64,000 nucleotides of DNA from Flavobacterium akiainvivens (GCF_001278115.1 NZ_LIYD01000005.1:3816548-3880547), one strand, 5' to 3'; positions 27,720-36,991 are shown, counted from the stretch's first letter. Notes: generated by a model not told the origin, from the sequence alone. Numbers and translations: made by a program.

Positions 27720-28565
27720 TTAATTTTCTACAGTTGTAACAGAAAACATTCCTTTTATATCGCTTGTGCCGTTACCGCCCAGGTTATCTACAAAAAGCAC
27801 CATGTTTGCAGCGGTATGTATGCTTGGTATGGCATTGTCTTCGCCCAGTGTAATGGTGTTTGCAGCACCGCTAAGCAGCTTGTTGAAATCGGCTTTAATA
27901 GTAATTTTTGGAGCCGAGCTGCCCACTACTGCGTTGGTGGTAAGGTCTAACGTTATATCCCTGTAGGCATCAACGCCTTGCGTGTAGCTACCTTCAGCGC
28001 CCTCTACCGTACTGCCGGTATGTATAGACAGCGTTTTATTATCGGTATCATAAAATCCTTCAATTTTGGTAAAGCGGTATCCGGTTCCCCATTCCCAGTG
28101 CATTTCAGTATCGTTAGCACCGGCCGCTGCATAAAAAGCAGGAAAACGCACCTGGTCTAACGTGTTTATATCGGGCTTAACGCCCAGGCCAAATTTTATT
28201 TGCCTGTAAGTGCCCGAGGGTATGTTATTAAGCACATAATTTAACGATGCAGGGTTTGCCTGGTTTATAACGGCAGCACCATTATCAAGGTCGTTAATGT
28301 TATAGGGCACTTCGGTTCCGTCGTCTTTAATAAGGCGTATGTTGCTAATTACATATTTAAGTTCAGAAAAATGGTGTACCTGACCGGCTGCCGAGGTGTT
28401 AGCTGTAGCTGTGGCAGAAGCAGCATTGCCCAAAACTATAGTAGTAGTATTAAACGTGTTGTTAAAAGAAAGGGTCACGCTATTGGCTACGGGCTCGTCA
28501 TCTGAGCATGAGGTTAATGAAAGTGCTGTAAGTGATAATAAAACGTACTGTTTTAAATTTTTCAT
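27720..28565 (-). CDS. mbnP: MbnP-family copper-binding lipoprotein
   Basis: This 281-residue lipoprotein (signal ending LSLTSC) has the MbnP-family layout. An early beta-strand region (VTLSFNNTFN) is followed by the HHFSELKYVISNIRLIKDDG block, then IPSGTYRQIKFGLGVKPDIN, and MHWEWGTGYRFTKIEGFY with conserved Trp and His residues. MbnP proteins bind copper, partly through a kynurenine made by MbnH. The next gene downstream, 57 bases away, encodes the MbnH-like enzyme. The gene upstream, 11 bases away, encodes a copper-type TonB receptor. It probably holds copper at the outer membrane or in the periplasm. Confidence 0.85.
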   Translation of the reverse strand: MKNLKQYVLLSLTALSLTSCSDDEPVANSVTLSFNNTFNTTTIVLGNAASATATANTSAAGQVHHFSELKYVISNIRLIKDDGTEVPYNINDLDNGAAVINQANPASLNYVLNNIPSGTYRQIKFGLGVKPDINTLDQVRFPAFYAAAGANDTEMHWEWGTGYRFTKIEGFYDTDNKTLSIHTGSTVEGAEGSYTQGVDAYRDITLDLTTNAVVGSSAPKITIKADFNKLLSGAANTITLGEDNAIPSIHTAANMVLFVDNLGGNGTSDIKGMFSVTTVEN

Positions 28566-28576
28566 TTTAGGATATT

Positions 28577-30544
28577 TTAAAGGTTAAATTTTAATGATGT
28601 AAAAATGTTGCTTCCCATGCGGGGTATATTTCCCCAGTCTGCATAGGTGCTGTAGTATTGGTTAAAAAGGTTTTCGGCTCCGGCCTGAATGGTGGCCGTT
28701 GCATTGCTTATACTGAAAGTATAATCGGCCGATACGTTTACTATTGTAAATGCCGGCGTATGGTCTTCACCATATTGGGGACTATAGTTAATTTGGGATA
28801 AATCGCCGTTTATTGATGCCTGTACACTGAATTTTTTAAGCATATAGTGCAGCGATGCCTGATAGCTTAGCGGACGGATAAAGGGCAGGTTCCCTCCTTT
28901 ATTATCCTGCCCGCGTGCATAAGTAAGTACACCGTTAATATGCAGGTCGTGCAGTATACTATAGCTTGCATTTAGTGAGAAGTTAAACAGCGTGGCATAA
29001 TCCAGAGAGGTGTAGCCTTTTACACCAACCGACTGGTAATTCATAGGGCTGCCCATACTCAAAATACGGCCTATAATATAGTTTTTAATGTAAAAGTAAT
29101 TGGCTTTAGCCTGAAGGCTGAATTTATCATTGGCAAATCCTGCTGAAGCATTAAGTTCGTGCGAAATCTCGTTCTTTAGGTTAGGGTTGCCTATGTAATC
29201 ATAACGGTCAAAGCTGTTGTAAATATAGTAGCCATAGCCTTCTGATACCGATGGCGCCCTGTGCCCGTAACCCGCCCCCGCAGAAAAATTAAATTTGTCT
29301 ACAGTCAGCACATAGCTGCCGTGCAGGCCCGGTAGTACCCTTGTTTTTTCCTGTGGCGCACCGGGATGAAAAATCCAGTTAAACTCGGCATACTTGGAGT
29401 AATTGTAGTTTAATGACAGTGAGCCACCAAAATTTACCCGGCTTTTTTCAGAAACATCATAAGAGTTGTTCATGCTAAGCCCTGCAAAACGGGTGGTAAC
29501 CCATGGCCAGCTGTAGGCAAACATGGTGCGCTGGCTGCGGTCTTGCGGATACATGCGCATCTCGGCTATAGAAAGGTTATCGTAAGCATTAAGCTGCACT
29601 TCGCCCGAATAGTTGCCACGTTTGAGGCTGGCTTTGCTTACCAGGCCATATGTAGTGCTCCAGCCGGGCATATCCATGTGTACCAGGTTTTCGGGTCGGG
29701 TAGTGTCATCCATATAATGCTCTATGGCATTAAAGTAGAGCTTGGTGTCCCAGGCGCGCACAAAACCTTCTTCAAAAAGCTGTTTGTAAGCTACTGACGT
29801 AATTATAGCCCTTGACAGCCACAAATCCATGGGCAGGGCAGGGAAGCCCACATCTTTAGCCATATCAAAAATGGCATCGGCACGGAGTGATGAGAGTTTG
29901 CCGGTTTTATAAGCCAGCCCCAGCGAGCTGTTAAACTTACTGAATTGCGAATGGTTAACTTCTTTATCATTACCTGCGGTATAGTTTCCGGCTTTTCTGT
30001 AAGATATGCTACCATCTGCCACCAGCCTTTCGCCTGAATAAGATACATTGCCCAGGTTAAAAAACTGCCTGTTGTTAAACTCAAAACCGGTTTGGTAAGC
30101 ACTGTTCCATTTTTTGTCAAGGCCAAACGGGGTGCTCTTTCGTTTCAGGTCTATACTGCCCGAAACCGTAGCCCCGTGCAGGCTGCCTGCCTGGCCTGAT
30201 TTTATATCTACAGCCGCAAGGTTGTTTACCTCTACATAAGACGTTATAGGGTCCATTTTATCAGTACACGCACCAAAAATATGCATACCGTCTATGGTTA
30301 GTGTAGCGCGTTCGCTGCCCATGTTATTAAGCATGGGTTCCCAGGCATAAGCACCCCGTTTTATAAAACTTATACTTTCTGATGAAGCCAGGTACTCATC
30401 AACCGAAACCGCCATTTTCATATCGGTTTCAATTTTCTTTTTTACCGTTGAGGTAACCTTAACTTCTTCAAGAGTAGTAATGCTGTCGTTTTGTGCTGCG
30501 GCACTTATCCCTAATAAAAGCAGGATTATGGTTAGTATTTTCAT
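28577..30544 (-). CDS. OprC-like TonB-dependent copper receptor
   Basis: This 655-residue outer-membrane receptor has a signal peptide (cleavage near ISAAAQ). A plug domain begins at once (ITTLEEVKVTST), without a carboxypeptidase-like N-domain. A beta barrel ends in ...MGSNIFTSLKFNL with a terminal hydrophobic residue. The plug has CTDKM (Cys93-x3-Met97) and the barrel has HYM (His276-x-Met278). These match the CxxxM and HxM copper ligands described for Pseudomonas OprC. The neighbours are an MbnP-like protein and a Met/His-rich lipoprotein. Substrate copper is therefore a strong inference; energy would come from TonB-ExbBD. Confidence 0.87.
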   Translation of the reverse strand: MKILTIILLLLGISAAAQNDSITTLEEVKVTSTVKKKIETDMKMAVSVDEYLASSESISFIKRGAYAWEPMLNNMGSERATLTIDGMHIFGACTDKMDPITSYVEVNNLAAVDIKSGQAGSLHGATVSGSIDLKRKSTPFGLDKKWNSAYQTGFEFNNRQFFNLGNVSYSGERLVADGSISYRKAGNYTAGNDKEVNHSQFSKFNSSLGLAYKTGKLSSLRADAIFDMAKDVGFPALPMDLWLSRAIITSVAYKQLFEEGFVRAWDTKLYFNAIEHYMDDTTRPENLVHMDMPGWSTTYGLVSKASLKRGNYSGEVQLNAYDNLSIAEMRMYPQDRSQRTMFAYSWPWVTTRFAGLSMNNSYDVSEKSRVNFGGSLSLNYNYSKYAEFNWIFHPGAPQEKTRVLPGLHGSYVLTVDKFNFSAGAGYGHRAPSVSEGYGYYIYNSFDRYDYIGNPNLKNEISHELNASAGFANDKFSLQAKANYFYIKNYIIGRILSMGSPMNYQSVGVKGYTSLDYATLFNFSLNASYSILHDLHINGVLTYARGQDNKGGNLPFIRPLSYQASLHYMLKKFSVQASINGDLSQINYSPQYGEDHTPAFTIVNVSADYTFSISNATATIQAGAENLFNQYYSTYADWGNIPRMGSNIFTSLKFNL

Positions 30545-30548
30545 GCTT

Positions 30549-31460
30549 TTAGAATAAGATGTCTATATGCAGCTCACTTTTTACGCCCTCAATACCGGGG
30601 GTAAAATCAGTAGGCACCTCAGTACCTTTAATTATCAGCCCGTTTTGGTTTTCCAGGATAAAATTGAGCGTCCAGTTGCCGGTCATGGTATAGTTAACCA
30701 CGCCATAGTACAAGCTGTCTTCATGCTGAGTCAAATCCTGGTTATTGGGCGATGAATGGTTACCCATAGAGGGCTGCGGCATACGCGGGTCGAGCCGTAA
30801 TGTATACCCCTGTACTTCGGTATACGAAAACTGTTCCGGGTCAGGAAAGGTTACGGGTGGGGCATCTGGCGTGTTGTATTTATAAATACCCGCTACCAGC
30901 TCGTTTTCGGCAACACCAGGCCTTTGGGGGGCAATAAGCGCAATAACATAACTGCCGCCATCATTACCGGTAAAAGCGGTCATATTCAGGTTTTTGTTAG
31001 GCTGCTCGGCAACAGATATATCGGTAGTTGCTGTGTTGCCGTTAATGCCCAGATATAGTTTCCAGCTTGTGGTATTGTTGCTAACTTCCGTAAAAACAAC
31101 ATAGCCGCTGTAGTAAGCGTTTTCAGCATCATAAGCCAGATTGTATTTGTGCGGGCATGACATTGCATTGCCCGATGCATCTGCCTTAACCGGCAGGAAC
31201 GTGATTTCTTCTGTGCTTAACGGTTCATTGGTTTGTGTGTTGGTAGCGGTTACGTGTACTTGGTTATATCCTTTATAGAAAGTGCCGTTAAGGGTTTCTA
31301 TACTAATTGTGTAAATACCGTTGTTTATTGAGGCCGCTTCTTCAAACTCATAATGTTCAGGTATTTCCGCACCTGTTTCTGCTTCATAATCGGTTTTATC
31401 AAGCGTGCATGATGTAACCGCAAAAAGCATTGCAGTTACAAGGCAATAATAAAATTTCAT
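30549..31460 (-). CDS. Met/His-rich lipoprotein of the copper operon
   Basis: Translation is taken from the ATG at 31458-31460, giving 303 residues with a lipoprotein signal (YYCLVTAMLFAVTSC). An upstream in-frame start would add 34 residues that spoil the signal. The protein looks like two Ig-like beta domains (about 50-160 and 200-303). Candidate metal ligands are MSCPH in the first and MPQPSMGNHSSP in the second, resembling FixH/YtkA-type copper motifs. The stop is 4 bases before the TonB receptor start, so the genes are coupled. It probably hands copper between surface and receptor, or inside the periplasm; the role is inferred. Confidence 0.75.
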   Translation of the reverse strand: MKFYYCLVTAMLFAVTSCTLDKTDYEAETGAEIPEHYEFEEAASINNGIYTISIETLNGTFYKGYNQVHVTATNTQTNEPLSTEEITFLPVKADASGNAMSCPHKYNLAYDAENAYYSGYVVFTEVSNNTTSWKLYLGINGNTATTDISVAEQPNKNLNMTAFTGNDGGSYVIALIAPQRPGVAENELVAGIYKYNTPDAPPVTFPDPEQFSYTEVQGYTLRLDPRMPQPSMGNHSSPNNQDLTQHEDSLYYGVVNYTMTGNWTLNFILENQNGLIIKGTEVPTDFTPGIEGVKSELHIDILF

Positions 31461-31530
31461 TGTCTGGATTTTTAATTTAAAGCTGCCCGCACACGAAATC
31501 AGGATGTATTGTATATACTGATATACACAC

Positions 31531-31539
31531 GCAAACGTA
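31531..31539 (-). promoter_or_regulatory. Candidate -7 box before the lipoprotein gene
   Basis: On the minus strand TACGTTTGC matches TAnnTTTGc, about 70 bases before the ATG at 31460. No good -33 TTG is seen. It may be an internal promoter of the copper operon. Confidence 0.4.
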
Positions 31540-31641
31540 ACATAAGGCTTAGCCTGTGCCATTGTGCAGTTACAGCTTAATTACTTTTATATAATAGCAT
31601 ATAGGGCGCATTGCTAAATGCGCTATATGTAGTAAAAGCAA

Positions 31642-32010
31642 TTATGCCAAACCGGGAGGCCTTAAAAATACAGGGTTGTAATTGTGGGAATACAGGTTGG
31701 TATAAACGGTAGCGGGGCTAATGTTATAATTTACCTGTTCAGTAAAAGAAATTGTAAAAGGTTCCTGAACCAGGGCAAGTATTTCAAACTGCGCAGTAGC
31801 CGTTTTCTTTTCAGATGAAGGGTTTTCCTCGGCTGCTTTTTTGGCAAGTTCCTTCATAAGGTGGCACTTACCGTTACAGTGCATTACAGGCTTATCTTTA
31901 TTAATACACAGTTCTTTAGCAATATAATTATAGTTAAATACATATTCGCCTACGGGCAATATGGGCCTTAGGAATAAGAATAATGCTATAAAGACTGCAA
32001 TCTTTTTCAC
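31642..32010 (-). CDS. Small Cys/His/Met-rich membrane-associated protein
   Basis: This protein of about 122 residues is read from a GTG at 32008-32010 (sequence KKIAVFIALFLFL follows). A start 16 codons earlier is possible, but it lies upstream of the promoter box. After a hydrophobic N-terminal segment comes a dense ligand motif, C-x8-MHCNGKCHLM (about residues 35-52), followed by a Lys/Glu linker and a short C-terminal part ending FLRPPGLA. Small proteins with an HCNGKC motif are common in Bacteroidota beside metal-related TonB receptors. It is the first gene of the copper operon and probably binds copper or another soft metal in the periplasm. No function has been proven for it. Confidence 0.75.
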   Translation of the reverse strand: MKKIAVFIALFLFLRPILPVGEYVFNYNYIAKELCINKDKPVMHCNGKCHLMKELAKKAAEENPSSEKKTATAQFEILALVQEPFTISFTEQVNYNISPATVYTNLYSHNYNPVFLRPPGLA

Positions 32011-32013
32011 GAT

Positions 32014-32022
32014 GCAAAAGTA
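32014..32022 (-). promoter_or_regulatory. -7 box of the copper operon
   Basis: On the minus strand TACTTTTGC fits TAnnTTTGc exactly, with a TTG 17 bases upstream of the box. It lies only 3 bases before the GTG start, so the mRNA would be nearly leaderless unless translation starts further in. Confidence 0.6.
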
Positions 32023-32084
32023 GTGCTCAAAGCCCACAAGGCAAAGCTTAAAACACATTTTCTATTAAATAATGAAATTCTGCC

Positions 32085-32093
32085 TATCTTTGC
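32085..32093 (+). promoter_or_regulatory. -7 box of the divergent PAS/LOV-like gene
   Basis: TATCTTTGC fits TAnnTTTGc exactly. It is back to back with the copper-operon promoter, about 60 bases apart. The resulting leader would be about 135 bases and contains a TCAAAC/GTTTGA hairpin near 32116-32130. Confidence 0.55.
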
Positions 32094-32233
32094 AGCGTTC
32101 TTAATAAACTTCATTCAAACACTGTTTGAGTTTCCGTGTTGGAATACTTGTAAGTTTTTATAACCAGCCACAACCAGTTTACTGCATTATAAATAATGTA
32201 CCTTTTTGGTAAGCTAATAATAACGGTTATACG

Positions 32234-32809
32234 ATGAGCAAAGACGATCTTGATAACATAAAAAGCCTTGACCTGTACCTGTCATCACTCAGTAAAGATG
32301 AGCGTGATGCCATTGCCGATAAACTACAGCCATCTCCCACACGCCCGCCGCTTGCAAGCTGGGATATCTATTCGCAGGCCTATCAAAGAAAACTCGATGA
32401 ATTAGAACGTGCCAAAGACCTGACGCTTTTAAACCAGCTGAAGGCTAAATATGCCTGGGTGTATGATTTTGATGCTTTAGACTGGGACAACGCAACTTAT
32501 GAGGCAATAGTTGTAACTGATGCAAATGCAATTATACTACATGCCACCCCCGGATTTGTTGCCATGACGGGCTATGCGGTAAAAAAGGCATTAGGCAAAT
32601 CGCCAAATTTTTTGCAGGGGCCAAATACACTGCCCGAACCCAAACAAAAAATAAGGCAGGCTATTGATAAAGGAGAACCTGTTGTTGCACAGCTTGTTAA
32701 TTACAGAAAAAACGGGGAGCAATATATGTGTGAAGTAAACATTATCCCTCTTTATAACAGCCAGGACAAGCTAACCCATTTTATAGCTTTTGAACGCGAA
32801 GTAGCATAG
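32234..32809 (+). CDS. LOV-like PAS domain protein lacking the photoactive cysteine
   Basis: This 191-residue cytoplasmic protein has a helical N-terminal part (about 1-85) and one PAS domain (about 88-191). The PAS domain has strong LOV features: IVVTDANAIILHATPGFVAMTGY, then GKSPNFLQG, KQKIRQAIDKGEPV and NYRKNGEQYMCEVNIIPL. In LOV photoreceptors the motif is GRNCRFLQ; here residue 124, where the Cys should be, is Pro. Flavin-cysteinyl photochemistry is therefore impossible, though flavin binding and redox sensing may remain. No output domain is fused. It is transcribed away from the copper operon from an adjoining promoter. Confidence 0.85.
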   Translation: MSKDDLDNIKSLDLYLSSLSKDERDAIADKLQPSPTRPPLASWDIYSQAYQRKLDELERAKDLTLLNQLKAKYAWVYDFDALDWDNATYEAIVVTDANAIILHATPGFVAMTGYAVKKALGKSPNFLQGPNTLPEPKQKIRQAIDKGEPVVAQLVNYRKNGEQYMCEVNIIPLYNSQDKLTHFIAFEREVA

Positions 32810-32836
32810 CAACGGGTTAAAAGTGTTTAAAACTAT

Positions 32837-35020
32837 TTAATAACAGTCGGCAAGGAGCTGGCCATTTTCTTTGTAGTGCGATAGTGGTTGTTTGTTTTGG
32901 CTGGCCAAAATGGTTTCCAGTACGGTTTCTACATCCTGCTGCATGGCTATGGCACCGCACAGCATTATTATGCCCCCTGCCTCAAGATGGCTGGCAAAAA
33001 AAGCAGCATCGCGGTTTATAAGATCCATTACATACATACTATCTGCTTCACGCGAAAAAGCCATGTGGAAACTCTTAAGGTGGTGTTTCAGCATTTGGGC
33101 AGTGGCAACGCTGCGATAGTGCTCTGTAAGTGTTGTGTTACTCCTGAAACCACAGTACAAACGGCAGTCATAGCGCTTGCCTGCATGGGCAAACATACCC
33201 AAAAACGGGGCAATACCGGTACCGTTTGCTACCATAACAACCGGCTTTTTAGGCAGGTGGAATGAATGGTTGGCTACTATACGCGCTTTAAAACTATCTC
33301 CGGTTTGCAGGCTGTTAAGATAGCCCGAACCGAGTCCGTTTTCATGGCGCTTAACCACAAGCTGAACCCTGCGTTTTACTTTACCAATAGAATACAGCCG
33401 TTCTGTATTGTCATCGGGGTAAATGGCCAGCAGGTCGCCTGAGGTATATTTGGCAAACCACGGTGTACTCAAAGTAAGTATAAACGTATGGTCATCAGCC
33501 ATTTTACTTACTACCTTAAAGCGTTGTAGTTTTTTTGGTTTCTGGCTGTAAAGTGCCGGGGTGGTAGCCAGGGCTATACCGGTCTGGGCGCTCCAGGCTG
33601 TTACCCAGTTTGTAAATTCGGTAGCCGACTTATCATTAACCGTATGCAGTGGCAGGAGTTGCTCTGCCCACGTTTGCCCGTCAAGTATTTCCTGTGCCTT
33701 TAGGGCAAAACCGCAAAAATCAGGATAGGCTTTTGAGCCAAAACCCACTACCGAAACTTCTATATTTTGAGCCTGTGGCTGTTTCTGTAAAAGGCTTAAA
33801 AACTTACGGGCGTTAGAAGGCGCATCGCCCAGCCCGTGTGTACTGGTAAACAGCATCAGGTGTGTAGCCTTGGGATACAGTGTATAATCATCAGCCTGTG
33901 CAAGGTAAGAAGCATGCCCGGCAGCCGGCAGTTGGCGGTGTATGGCATTTGCAAACCCCAGTGTACTGCCGTTTTCTGAACCTGCCAGTAAAACAATAGT
34001 AGCCTCCTCAGCTTTATACTTGTTTTTAATGCGTGTTGCCCGGCGGCGCAGCGTCATGGCAAAACCGGAGTAAATAAAAAACAGTATGCTTACAGATGCT
34101 ATACCCAGCACTATTGCCCAGATAACATTAGTACGGCCGGTGTGCAAATCCATACTCAGGGTTTCCAGTACCGTTGTTGTGGGGTAGCGCACCTCGCTAA
34201 GCACCTCTCCGGTAAACTGGCTCACCTTAAGCTCGCGGTCGGTTAGCTTTAGGGTAAACAGTTCTTCGGGGTCTTCAGTATCAAAGGGGAATTCAATTTT
34301 CTGTACATCGGCCAAATGTGTTTGCTTAAAAAGGGCAAAAGTGGCTATGTCCTGTGCTTTTGGGGCCTCATCAGGAAAAGCAATTTCCTTATGGTTTTGA
34401 ACCTTTTCAGGGAACAGCTTAAAGCGCTGCATAGAAAGGTAGGTGCCCGTTAGCGCAATGATAAGTATGGGTATAAGTAACAGCCTGCCCAGCACCACGT
34501 GGTAGTACTGGGCAAAACTGTCTTTAGTTATTTTGGTAAAAAAGCGCTTAAGGCCTTTTTGGCGTTGCAGCACCAATGCTAAACCCGAGAGGGCTATGAG
34601 TATGAGCAAAAAAGCATTTATGCCCACAAACAGCCTGCCTGCCTCGTGCATAAACAGCGAGCGGTGCAATGATGTTACCCATTTTATAAAAGAGCTTTCG
34701 GCTTCAGGCTTACCTGTAACTTTTCCGGTTTTGGGGTCTATGTATGCATCAATTTCATTGCCGTCTTCGTCAAACCCCTTAAGGGTAACAAAGCGGTTAT
34801 GGCTTACGGTAACCTCTGTAACTTCAAGGTAATTTTGGCGCCATACCGGCAGTACCTCAGCCAGTGTAAGCTTTTCAAAATCACTGTTAGTGTAGGCAGG
34901 CTGTTTTTGCCCGGCGGCATCTATGGCTAAAATTATGCCCGTGGCCGATGCCAGTATTAAAAACAACGATGCCGTTACCGCAAGCGCCAAATGTGCAAAT
35001 CTCCATACGGAAAGTGTCAT
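32837..35020 (-). CDS. xusC: PepSY-flavodoxin-FAD/NADPH reductase, XusC-like
   Basis: This 727-residue inner-membrane protein has four transmembrane segments in the first half (about 10-30, 110-130, 155-180, 300-325). PepSY-type periplasmic parts with His pairs lie between them (SLHRSLFMHEAGR, YYHVVLGR). The cytoplasmic part has a flavodoxin domain (AGSENGSTLGFANAIH, FTSTHGLGDAPSNARKF) and a sulfite-reductase-like FAD/NADPH module (RLYSIGKVKRR, VANGTGIAPFLGM, YCGFRSN). It would pass electrons from NADPH across the membrane to reduce ferric siderophores in the periplasm. It is the last gene of the Xus-like operon, 11 bases after the DUF2271 gene. The XusC name is by analogy with Bacteroides XusABC. 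Confidence 0.83.
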   Translation of the reverse strand: MTLSVWRFAHLALAVTASLFLILASATGIILAIDAAGQKQPAYTNSDFEKLTLAEVLPVWRQNYLEVTEVTVSHNRFVTLKGFDEDGNEIDAYIDPKTGKVTGKPEAESSFIKWVTSLHRSLFMHEAGRLFVGINAFLLILIALSGLALVLQRQKGLKRFFTKITKDSFAQYYHVVLGRLLLIPILIIALTGTYLSMQRFKLFPEKVQNHKEIAFPDEAPKAQDIATFALFKQTHLADVQKIEFPFDTEDPEELFTLKLTDRELKVSQFTGEVLSEVRYPTTTVLETLSMDLHTGRTNVIWAIVLGIASVSILFFIYSGFAMTLRRRATRIKNKYKAEEATIVLLAGSENGSTLGFANAIHRQLPAAGHASYLAQADDYTLYPKATHLMLFTSTHGLGDAPSNARKFLSLLQKQPQAQNIEVSVVGFGSKAYPDFCGFALKAQEILDGQTWAEQLLPLHTVNDKSATEFTNWVTAWSAQTGIALATTPALYSQKPKKLQRFKVVSKMADDHTFILTLSTPWFAKYTSGDLLAIYPDDNTERLYSIGKVKRRVQLVVKRHENGLGSGYLNSLQTGDSFKARIVANHSFHLPKKPVVMVANGTGIAPFLGMFAHAGKRYDCRLYCGFRSNTTLTEHYRSVATAQMLKHHLKSFHMAFSREADSMYVMDLINRDAAFFASHLEAGGIIMLCGAIAMQQDVETVLETILASQNKQPLSHYKENGQLLADCY

Positions 35021-35031
35021 ACCCCAACTCC

Positions 35032-35505
35032 TTACTGCTTACTCAGCTTTACATAACGTATATAACCAGTGCCGTCAGTCTTGGCGGTAAGCCCCTCGGC
35101 AGTAAGCGGAATTTCAACATCGGTAGCGTGGTACTTCTGGTCTTCCACAGCGGTTTCAAAGCGCAGTTTGTAGCCTTTGCCTATTTTTGAGTCTTCTATC
35201 TCAAAAACGGTAACACTACGGTCGCCACCGGCTACAGATGCCCCTGTCTTGGCGCTAAGCTTCGGTTTTTTAGAATAGAACTTATACCACTCTTTAAGGC
35301 TGTTGTACCACTGGGCATCATCGCCCATTACATACAGGGTTTTTTCATACTCTCCCTTAGCGTTTATAAGCGATACGGTTATGTAAGCACCCTCGCCTAT
35401 GTAGTTAGACATTTGCAGCAGGCACTTGTATTTAGAGGTTTGTGCAGATGCCTGGAACGATGCTAAAAGCAGCAGGGCAAGGCATAGTTTATAGAATACT
35501 TTCAT
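35032..35505 (-). CDS. DUF2271 exported protein
   Basis: This 157-residue protein has a signal peptide (about 1-21, FQASAQ). A beta-rich domain matching DUF2271 follows: YKCLLQMSNYIGEGAYITVSL, KTLYVMGDDAQWY, then GASVAGGDRSVTVF and FETAVEDQKYHATDVEIPL. The function of DUF2271 is not established. It recurs beside PepSY reductases, as here (11 bases upstream of the reductase gene). It is likely a periplasmic partner of the reductase. Confidence 0.8.
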   Translation of the reverse strand: MKVFYKLCLALLLLASFQASAQTSKYKCLLQMSNYIGEGAYITVSLINAKGEYEKTLYVMGDDAQWYNSLKEWYKFYSKKPKLSAKTGASVAGGDRSVTVFEIEDSKIGKGYKLRFETAVEDQKYHATDVEIPLTAEGLTAKTDGTGYIRYVKLSKQ

Positions 35506-35512
35506 GCTTATA

Positions 35513-36991
35513 TTATTTTAGGAAATCAACCGATACCTTACCTTTTTGCAGCAGCTCGTTTTCGCCGGCAAGGTCGTAGGCTGTTTCGTCAAATTCTGTT
35601 TTAATGTTGGTTTTAGCGCCTGTAGACACCAAGTATTTTAGTACGCTGTCATCCTTAGCCACCATGGCCGCTTTGTGTAGCGCGGTAAGGCCTTCGGCAT
35701 TTTGTGCATTAACATCTATACCGGCAGCCGAAAGCTTTTTAAGCAGTGCCACATCATTTTTAACCACCGCCACATGATACAGTGTGCTGCCATCCTGCTG
35801 TGGTGCGGCAAGGTTAAGGCCTTTCTCTTTAAGCAGGGTAAGCTTAGCCGTAAAATCATCGGGCTGGTTGCCCCTTGGCGCCCTGTAAGCCTCTACAAGG
35901 TGGTAGGCCAGGTTGTTGCCTTTTTTGTCTTTAATTTGCACGTTAGCGCCTTTTGCTATCAACAGCGCAGCCACCTCGGCATTACTGTTTTGTATGGCAA
36001 ACGTTAGTGCCGATTCGCCTTTTGCATTAACTGCATTTATATCTTTAGTGCCGGTAAGCAGCGTTTGCAGTACCTGTACATCTTTACCAGCCGAAGCCAG
36101 CATAAGCGGTGTATTGCCCTCTTTATCTGCCTTAGCAGCATCTACGCCTTTGCTTATGAAGTATTTTATAATATCGGCCTGGTTTTCTTTTCGTGCCAAA
36201 AAGTGCAGTACGGTTTGCCCTTCAGCAGTAGTGGCTGTAGCTTTTAGTTTCAGGTCTTCAACAAGGTATTTGTACACCTCTATGGTATTAGCGCTGCGGC
36301 GAGAGCCCTGTGCGGCCATTACAACAGCCTGGTCGGTATATTTTACACCCGCTTTAATAAGCGCCTTTAGCTGGTCTATATTGCCTGTACGGGCAGCATA
36401 GTCAAAAGCGGTAGCGCCACTGGCATCTACATCTTTTAAGGACATGCCTTTTGATACAAAGTAGTTGGCCAGGGTAAGGTCTTTATCTGCCGGAATTGCT
36501 ATAAGCAACAGGTTTACACCGTCTTTATATTTCTTTTTTGGGTCTATACCCGCTTTAAAAAAAGCATCATAAATGGCGGTGTTTGTCTGGCCGTTAGCGG
36601 CGGCAAACTGGGCCGGGGTATAGTTGTGTGTATCTTCAAGGTTAAGGTCAGAACCCTGCGCTATAAGATATTCTACCAGCTTTACATCGCCGGTTCGGGC
36701 GGCCCAGTGCAGGTAGTTGCGGCCATCGTGCGTAGGTTTTTTTACGCCGTTGCCGGGCTGGTTTATAAGATAGGTAACGGTTTCAGCAGAGGCATTGCCG
36801 TTAATGGCCATAACCACAGGGTCAAACGCATTAGGGTTTAGCTCGGCCGGGTTGTTGCCTTTTGCTACTTCTGCCTTAACGGCGTCAAGGCCCGGGTTTG
36901 TTTTCCAGAAATCCTGGCTTAAAAGGCTGTTTTGTTGTGCAAAGCCGCTTAGCGAAGCCAGCAGTAGTGCGGTAAAAATTGTTTTTTTCAT
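35513..36991 (-). CDS. Exported ankyrin-repeat protein of the Xus-like operon
   Basis: The ATG at 36989-36991 gives 492 residues with a clear signal peptide (KKTIFTALLLASLSGFAQQ). An in-frame start 38 codons earlier would bury it. About a dozen ankyrin repeats fill the protein (DGRNYLHWAARTGDVKLVEYL, EGNTPLMLASAGKDVQVLQTL, EGLTALHKAAMVAKDDSVLKYL). It is therefore a periplasmic or surface scaffold, not a cytoplasmic one. It sits 7 bases upstream of the DUF2271 gene and about 100 bases downstream of the DUF4374 gene, so it is part of the operon. Ankyrin proteins are not part of the classical XusABC set; the role is unknown. Confidence 0.85.
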   Translation of the reverse strand: MKKTIFTALLLASLSGFAQQNSLLSQDFWKTNPGLDAVKAEVAKGNNPAELNPNAFDPVVMAINGNASAETVTYLINQPGNGVKKPTHDGRNYLHWAARTGDVKLVEYLIAQGSDLNLEDTHNYTPAQFAAANGQTNTAIYDAFFKAGIDPKKKYKDGVNLLLIAIPADKDLTLANYFVSKGMSLKDVDASGATAFDYAARTGNIDQLKALIKAGVKYTDQAVVMAAQGSRRSANTIEVYKYLVEDLKLKATATTAEGQTVLHFLARKENQADIIKYFISKGVDAAKADKEGNTPLMLASAGKDVQVLQTLLTGTKDINAVNAKGESALTFAIQNSNAEVAALLIAKGANVQIKDKKGNNLAYHLVEAYRAPRGNQPDDFTAKLTLLKEKGLNLAAPQQDGSTLYHVAVVKNDVALLKKLSAAGIDVNAQNAEGLTALHKAAMVAKDDSVLKYLVSTGAKTNIKTEFDETAYDLAGENELLQKGKVSVDFLK

